Assembly (NCBI GenBank): GCA_023451915.1
Contig: JAEXXS010000209.1
Coordinates: 1 to 9,486 of the forward strand
Direction of reading: 5' to 3'
From: Pseudomonadota bacterium
GTDB lineage: Bacteria; Pseudomonadota; Alphaproteobacteria; Rhizobiales; Rhizobiaceae
Length of the DNA: 9,486 bases
The translations under genes were made by a program, and so were the position numbers. This document shows, piece by piece, positions 5,184-9,486 of the stretch. Each line of letters begins with the position of its first letter. Positions within the stretch are counted from its first letter, which is position 1. Under the pieces are notes generated by a model that was given only the letters and a program-made list of their open reading frames with translations, did no database searches and was not told the DNA's origin.

Positions 5184-6011
5184 TCACTTCGACGGGGTGT
5201 TTTTTTTGACGCCCGGAGCAACCGCCTGAAGATTGTGCGCAGGCACCGGGTTCAGCGTCATCGACGTTTCAACATCGCGCAGCAGCACGAATTTCATGCC
5301 CCTGGCCTTCAGCGCCAATACGCCCTTTGCAACGCCCTCGCCTGCCGACCGTGTCGGCTGATTGATATGCGAGATGATCACATCGCCATCGCGCGCCGCC
5401 GCAATCCGCCGCGCCACCGTTGACGCGAGCAGCGATGCGCCCTGATCCCCATTCAGCGAATAACCGCCAATTTTGTAGCCAAGGCTTGTGGCGAGCGCCA
5501 CGGCGTCGGTGGAATAGCGGGCTGTCGCATCGCGATAATATAGCGGCTTTGGCGCACCAGCCCCGACAATGGCCTTCGATCCGTCCTCGATTTCCGAGCG
5601 GACGGCATCGAGCGAACCGGCGGTCTTGATGCCATACATGGTTGGCACATTGGTAATGGCCGGAACATGCATCGCGCCGTGATCTTCAATCGCGAACAGA
5701 TCGGGATTGGCTTTCATCACCGCAAAGGCTTCCGCGTTCTGCTTCAGCCAGCGCCCCGTCACAAAGATCGTCGCGGGAATGCGCTCCTTTACCAGCATAT
5801 CAAAAATGCGGTGGTCCGTCTTGCCCATGCAGGCATCGAGCGTCAGCGCTACTTGCGGCGCCGCAGCGCCGCCGTGCGCGATGCGCAGTTGCGGCTCGAC
5901 AATCCGAATCTTTTCCGGTTGGGCCGCATCCTGCGGTGAAACCTCGACAGCACCTGCCGTGCTGCACGCGAAAATAAGCGCGGCCCCCGCCGCAGAAATG
6001 AAACGACGCAT
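5184..6011 (-). CDS. Secreted polysaccharide deacetylase family (CE4-like), variant motif
   Basis: This 275-residue protein has a signal peptide (MRRF, a hydrophobic core to about residue 19, likely cleavage after Ala21), so it should be exported. The fold is of the CE4/NodB type. Motif 1 is LTLDACMGKTDHRI, in which Asp59 stands for the catalytic base but the second Asp of the usual TFDDG is Ala60. Motif 2 has DHGAMH (His111, His115), an H-x3-H zinc pair. Motif 3 appears as YYRDATARY (158-166). ISHINQP supplies His215. The family removes N-acetyl groups from chitin- or peptidoglycan-like polymers; the substrate here is unknown, and activity with the altered motif is not assured. The C-terminus ends in a polar tail (KKNTPSK) encoded partly by a run of eight A. 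The ATG has a weak SD. It lies 69 nt downstream of ppdK, behind a strong palindrome. Confidence 0.85.
   Translation of the reverse strand: MRRFISAAGAALIFACSTAGAVEVSPQDAAQPEKIRIVEPQLRIAHGGAAAPQVALTLDACMGKTDHRIFDMLVKERIPATIFVTGRWLKQNAEAFAVMKANPDLFAIEDHGAMHVPAITNVPTMYGIKTAGSLDAVRSEIEDGSKAIVGAGAPKPLYYRDATARYSTDAVALATSLGYKIGGYSLNGDQGASLLASTVARRIAAARDGDVIISHINQPTRSAGEGVAKGVLALKARGMKFVLLRDVETSMTLNPVPAHNLQAVAPGVKKNTPSK
5185..5207 (+). terminator. Weak terminator after the 145-residue hypothetical gene
   Basis: CACTTC (5185-5190) can pair with GGGGTG (5194-5199) around GAC, six pairs with two G-U, followed directly by eight T (5200-5207). It begins right after the plus-strand stop codon at 5183, a typical site for an intrinsic terminator. 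It lies inside the 3' end of the opposing deacetylase coding sequence. The stem is weak but the T run is strong. Confidence 0.5.
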
Positions 6012-6035
6012 TGTCCATATTTCTAAAAAGTTGCC

Positions 6036-6059
6036 TCTGCCGAAGCATGCTTCGGCAGA
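6036..6059 (-). terminator. Perfect 24-bp palindrome after ppdK, probable terminator
   Basis: The arms TCTGCCGAAG (6036-6045) and CTTCGGCAGA (6050-6059) are exact reverse complements around CATG, and the whole 24 bp reads the same on both strands. It starts 21 nt past the ppdK stop on the minus strand. Reading in that direction the stem is followed by GGCAAC and then five T, so the U run is offset by 6 nt. It may end or attenuate ppdK transcription before the deacetylase gene. Because it is fully symmetric it could also be a dispersed palindromic unit or a protein-binding site. Confidence 0.55.
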
Positions 6060-6080
6060 AAAGCATAATTATGACGATAT

Positions 6081-8744
6081 TTACGCCTTGCGCACGGCTG
6101 CCTGCGCCGCTGCCAGCCGTGCAATCGGCACGCGGAACGGCGAGCAGGACACATAGTCAAGGCCGGTCTTTTCACAGAAGGCGATCGACGACGGATCGCC
6201 GCCATGCTCGCCGCAAATGCCAAGCTTGATCTTGTCGCGGGTCTTGCGTCCACGCTCGGCGGCGATCTGCACCAGTTCGCCCACACCATCCACGTCGAGC
6301 GACACGAACGGGTCCTGTTCCACCACGCCGCGCTGCTGGTAGGTGGTGAGGAAGCCCGCCGCGTCATCGCGCGAAATGCCGAAAGTGGTCTGGGTCAGGT
6401 CGTTGGTGCCGAACGAGAAGAACTCCGCCGTTTCGGCTATTTCCGCTGCGCGCAAAGCCGCGCGCGGCAGTTCGATCATCGTGCCGACCATATAGTCGAT
6501 CTTGACGCCCGCTTCCTTCATGACGTCCTGCGCCACCGCATCGATGCGCCCCTTGACGAAATCCAGTTCCGCCTTGAGGCCGACCAGCGGCACCATGACT
6601 TCCGGCACCACCGGCTCGCCGGTCTTCTTGCCTGCTTCGACCGCAGCCTCGAAAATCGCCCGCGCCTGCATTTCCGCAATTTCCGGATAGGAAATCGCCA
6701 AACGGCAGCCGCGATGCCCCAGCATCGGGTTGAACTCGTGCAGGCTTTCGGCGCGCTCGCGCAGCTTTACCGCGTCAACGCCCATGGAGCTTGCGACTTC
6801 CGCCACTTCCTCATCGGTATGCGGCAGGAATTCATGGAGCGGCGGATCGAGCAGACGGATCGTGACCGGCAGGCCCTTCATGATTTCGAACAGCTCGGCA
6901 AAGTCCGAACGCTGCATCGGCAGAAGCTTGGCCAGCGCTGCGCGGCGGCCTTCTTCATTATCCGAAAGGATCATTTCGCGCATCGCAATGATGCGGCTTC
7001 CCTCGAAGAACATATGCTCGGTGCGGCAGAGGCCAATGCCTTCCGCGCCGAAAGACCGCGCCGTGCGGGCATCCGCCGGTGTTTCCGCATTGGCGCGCAC
7101 TTTCATGCGGCGCTGGCGGTCAGCCCATTCCATCAGCTTACCGAAATCGCCGGAAAGCTCCGGCTGCAGCATGGCCACAGCGCCCTTCAGCACCTGCCCG
7201 CTCGAACCGTCGACGGTGACGACATCGCCCTTCTTGAAGGTCTGTCCGGCGGCAAGCATGGTGCCGTTGCGATAATCGACGCGCAGCGATCCCGCACCCG
7301 AAACGCAAGGCTTGCCCATACCGCGCGCCACGACCGCCGCATGGCTGGTCATGCCGCCGCGCGTCGTCAGAATGCCTTCTGCCGCGTGCATGCCGTGAAT
7401 GTCTTCCGGGCTGGTTTCGATGCGAACCAGAATGACCTTGCGACCTTCCGACTTCGCCTGTTCGGCATCTTCTGACGAGAAGACAATTTCACCCGTCGCA
7501 GCGCCCGGCGAGGCAGGCAGGCCCTGACCGACGATCTGACGCTCGGCGCGCGGATCGATGGTGGGGTGCAACAGCTGATCCAGCGCCGCCGGATCGATGC
7601 GCAACACGGCTTCTTCCTCGGTGATCAGCCCTTCGCCAGCCATTTCGACCGCCATTTTCAGGGCGGCCTTGGCGGTGCGCTTACCCGAACGGGTCTGGAG
7701 CATCCAGAGCTTGCCGCGTTCGATGGTGAATTCCAGATCCTGCATGTCGCGATAATGCTGTTCCAGCCGGTCGGCGACTTTCAGGAATTCGCCAAAAGCT
7801 TCCGGCATCACCTTTTCCAGCGACGGCTTGTCGGAACCGGCAGCGATGCGCGCCTCTTCGGTGATGTTCTGCGGGGTGCGAATGCCTGCCACCACGTCTT
7901 CACCCTGCGCATTGACGAGGAATTCGCCGTAAAGCTTCTTCTCGCCCGTCGACGGATTACGGGTGAAAGCCACGCCCGTGGCGGAGGTCTCGCCCATATT
8001 GCCGAACACCATAGCCTGTACATTGACCGCCGTGCCCCAGGCCGCCGGAATGTTGTGCAAACGGCGATAGGTGATGGCGCGCGCATTCATCCAGCTGGAG
8101 AAAACAGCGCCGATAGCGCCCCAGAGCTGCTCATGCGGGTCCTGCGGGAAAGGCTGACCCAGCTCTTCCTCAACCTTGGCCTTGTAGAGCGAGATAACGT
8201 CTTTCCAGTCGTCCGCCGTCAGCGCCGTGTCGACATCGACGGCAAGGTCGTCCTTCTTGTCTTCCAGAATTTCTTCGAAGAACCCATGATCGACGCCCAG
8301 CACCACATCGGAATACATCTGGATGAACCGACGGTAGCTGTCATAGGCAAAACGCTCGTCACCCGATTCGCGGGCGATGGCCTGCACCGTTTCATCATTA
8401 AGGCCGAGATTGAGCACCGTATCCATCATGCCGGGCATGGAAGCACGCGCACCGGAACGGACCGATACCAGCAGCGGCTTGTCGGCATCGCCGAAATTGC
8501 GGCCGGTCACCCTGGCGATATGGGAAAGCGCGGAACGCACCTGCTCGTCCAGTTCGGACGGATAATTGCGGTCATGGTCGTAGTAATAGGTGCAGACCTC
8601 GGTGGTAATCGTAAAGCCGGGCGGTACGGGCAGACCAAGGCTGCTCATCTCAGCCAGGTTCGCTCCCTTGCCGCCGAGGAGATTGCGATCACTCGCAGCG
8701 CCCTCTGCCTTGCCGTCGCCGAACGTATACACCCACTTCGCCAT
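6081..8744 (-). CDS. ppdK: Pyruvate, phosphate dikinase
   Basis: This 887-residue protein interconverts pyruvate + ATP + Pi with PEP + AMP + PPi, feeding gluconeogenesis or pyruvate use. The domains appear in order. The N-terminal ATP-binding part opens with VYTFGDG and LLGGKGANLAEM (about 22-33) and contains SVRSGARASMPGMMDTVLNLG. The central phosphohistidine domain has TRGGMTSHAAVVARG with the swivelling His468. The C-terminal PEP/pyruvate barrel has GLCRTEHMFF, GTMIELPRA (754-762), FSFGTNDLTQ and CGEHGGDP with Cys844. Length and key residues are normal for the family. The ATG at 8744 is chosen because GGGAGG lies 5 nt upstream and MAKWVYTFGDG is the family start. An upstream TTG at 8834 would add 30 residues of non-family sequence. 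It diverges from the VOC gene with a 188-nt gap, in which I find no convincing promoter for ppdK. Confidence 0.98.
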   Translation of the reverse strand: MAKWVYTFGDGKAEGAASDRNLLGGKGANLAEMSSLGLPVPPGFTITTEVCTYYYDHDRNYPSELDEQVRSALSHIARVTGRNFGDADKPLLVSVRSGARASMPGMMDTVLNLGLNDETVQAIARESGDERFAYDSYRRFIQMYSDVVLGVDHGFFEEILEDKKDDLAVDVDTALTADDWKDVISLYKAKVEEELGQPFPQDPHEQLWGAIGAVFSSWMNARAITYRRLHNIPAAWGTAVNVQAMVFGNMGETSATGVAFTRNPSTGEKKLYGEFLVNAQGEDVVAGIRTPQNITEEARIAAGSDKPSLEKVMPEAFGEFLKVADRLEQHYRDMQDLEFTIERGKLWMLQTRSGKRTAKAALKMAVEMAGEGLITEEEAVLRIDPAALDQLLHPTIDPRAERQIVGQGLPASPGAATGEIVFSSEDAEQAKSEGRKVILVRIETSPEDIHGMHAAEGILTTRGGMTSHAAVVARGMGKPCVSGAGSLRVDYRNGTMLAAGQTFKKGDVVTVDGSSGQVLKGAVAMLQPELSGDFGKLMEWADRQRRMKVRANAETPADARTARSFGAEGIGLCRTEHMFFEGSRIIAMREMILSDNEEGRRAALAKLLPMQRSDFAELFEIMKGLPVTIRLLDPPLHEFLPHTDEEVAEVASSMGVDAVKLRERAESLHEFNPMLGHRGCRLAISYPEIAEMQARAIFEAAVEAGKKTGEPVVPEVMVPLVGLKAELDFVKGRIDAVAQDVMKEAGVKIDYMVGTMIELPRAALRAAEIAETAEFFSFGTNDLTQTTFGISRDDAAGFLTTYQQRGVVEQDPFVSLDVDGVGELVQIAAERGRKTRDKIKLGICGEHGGDPSSIAFCEKTGLDYVSCSPFRVPIARLAAAQAAVRKA

Positions 8745-8932
8745 TATGGCCTCCCTTGAGCATTCGCTGAAACCGCCCCCGTTGCTTATGCGATCACCTT
8801 GCCCCTGCCAACGAAAAAAGAGAGGCCGTGACAATAGAATCGATTAGACGCATCCGAGAAACGCCAGACGATTGACTCCTGCCTTCGGATGACGCAGAAA
8901 TAAGAACAAATAAAGAACATTTGGAGGGTGCG

Positions 8933-9277
8933 ATGCGCATCACTGGCAAACTCGATTATCTGGAAATGCCCGCAGCCAACGGGTCGCTGGACGCAACAAA
9001 AAGCTTTTATGCACGGGCATTCGGCTGGTCGTTCACGGATTACGGCCCAACCTATTCCGCCTATGCCGAAGGGCTGGACGGCGGTTTTGACGCCGATCCG
9101 CAAGCAACCGCAAAGCCGCTGCCGGTGCTTTATGCGCTGAGGCTGGAAACCGCGCTTCAGGCCGTCATCGATGCTGGCGGCGCCATCGTCAAGCCGATCT
9201 TTGCCTTTCCGGGCGGACGGCGCTTTCATTTCACCGATCCGGCGGGTAATGAACTCGCAGTCTGGAGTGAAAATTAG
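8933..9277 (+). CDS. VOC (glyoxalase/bleomycin-resistance fold) family protein
   Basis: This 114-residue protein fits the vicinal-oxygen-chelate fold with its two beta-alpha-beta repeats. The first (residues 6-50) has LDYLEMPA, then a helix LDATKSFYARAFGWSFTDYG. The second (about 65-111) has VLYALRLE, a helix TALQAVIDAGG, and the typical ending FHFTDPAGNELAVW. Glu11, His99 and Glu107 sit where such proteins often bind a metal, but whether it does is not certain. The family includes glyoxalases, dioxygenases and antibiotic-binding proteins, so no substrate is claimed. The ATG at 8933 follows GGAGGG (8923-8928) by 4 nt; a TTG at 8921 overlaps the SD and is unlikely. TTGACT at 8872-8877 might be a -35 box, with no good -10. 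It is probably co-transcribed with the next gene. Confidence 0.9.
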   Translation: MRITGKLDYLEMPAANGSLDATKSFYARAFGWSFTDYGPTYSAYAEGLDGGFDADPQATAKPLPVLYALRLETALQAVIDAGGAIVKPIFAFPGGRRFHFTDPAGNELAVWSEN

Positions 9278-9285
9278 AGCAGCCT

Positions 9286-9486
9286 ATGTCCACATCCCTG
9301 TCAGCCCTCGAATCCGCCGCGCGATACCTGTCCCAGTCTGATAAGGATCGGTTCTACCAGATCAAGCGCGAAATGGAGGCCGCAGGCGCTTCCAAAAAGA
9401 GCATGGAAGACCGGCTTCACGCCTTCATCTGGGAAGTCATCGAGTCCGATGGCGACGATGAGGATGAAGACGGGGAAGAAGAATAG
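9286..9486 (+). CDS. Small protein with acidic tail, function unknown
   Basis: This encodes 66 residues and ends with TAG on the last base of the window. Residues 1-52 are predicted largely helical, with heptad-like spacing (LSALESAARYLSQSDKDRFY, then IKREMEAAG). A basic patch KKSMEDR is followed by HAFIWEVIES. The last 14 residues are almost all acidic (SDGDDEDEDGEEE). Such tails often mediate binding to basic proteins or metals, but that is general knowledge and not evidence here. It starts 8 nt after the VOC stop with only a weak ribosome site, which suggests translation coupled to the VOC gene in one transcript. No family recognised. Confidence 0.7.
   Translation: MSTSLSALESAARYLSQSDKDRFYQIKREMEAAGASKKSMEDRLHAFIWEVIESDGDDEDEDGEEE

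Noticed and set aside
6204..7475. Long plus-strand open frame opposite ppdK
   Set aside because: Histidine- and arginine-rich antisense shadow of a GC-rich gene; ppdK is complete on the other strand.
7566..8759. Second long plus-strand open frame opposite ppdK
   Set aside because: Same reason; it has no SD and no known domain.
8745..8834. TTG start at 8834 for PpdK
   Set aside because: It would add 30 residues unlike the family; ATG 8744 has a strong SD and the family N-terminus.
8851..8891. Inverted repeat CATCCGA / TCGGATG in the ppdK-VOC intergenic region
   Set aside because: Only 7 bp with 27 nt between the arms; likely chance without conservation data.

Overview
The window looks like a chromosomal segment from an alphaproteobacterium of the order Hyphomicrobiales, most likely Brucellaceae (Brucella/Ochrobactrum). 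This rests on remembered protein resemblance, on GC-rich coding sequence with strong Shine-Dalgarno (SD) sites, and on an intergenic repeat (4411-4461) of a style common in these genomes. No search could be run, so the taxon is an inference. There is no rRNA, tRNA, CRISPR array, insertion sequence or replication origin that I can support.

Left part (1-2310, minus strand). Bases 1-310 hold no credible gene. A 14-bp hairpin then follows the end of a DUF2793 protein, a phage or gene-transfer-agent tail-type family whose C-terminus carries a tail-fibre-like motif. Upstream lies a tight allA-uraH pair encoding two steps of purine ring (urate/allantoin) breakdown. A good minus-strand promoter candidate and a TTG start precede allA. 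A 9-bp hairpin terminator separates this unit from a small two-helix membrane protein gene.

Middle part (2310-6011). The small membrane gene and an MBL-fold hydrolase (LACTB2-like, with a C-terminal winged helix) diverge from an intergenic region carrying a dyad. The hydrolase converges, 6 nt apart, on a three-helix DUF1499 membrane protein. The DUF1499 leader carries the dispersed repeat. Next is an AT-rich patch with a doubtful small ORF, then an unrecognised 145-residue protein. Its stop codon directly abuts the stop of a secreted CE4-type polysaccharide deacetylase with an altered first metal motif.

Right part (6036-9486). A perfect 24-bp palindrome lies between the deacetylase and ppdK (pyruvate, phosphate dikinase), a central enzyme linking pyruvate and PEP. 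Divergent from ppdK are a VOC/glyoxalase-fold protein and, 8 nt later, a small protein with a very acidic tail that ends exactly at the window edge.

The genes work in several independent small units: purine catabolism, PEP metabolism and cell-envelope functions. I see no clearly new multi-gene system. The points most worth a second look are the changed metal motif of the deacetylase, the orphan tail-fibre-like gene with a sequestered ribosome site, and the uncharacterised small genes and intergenic dyads.
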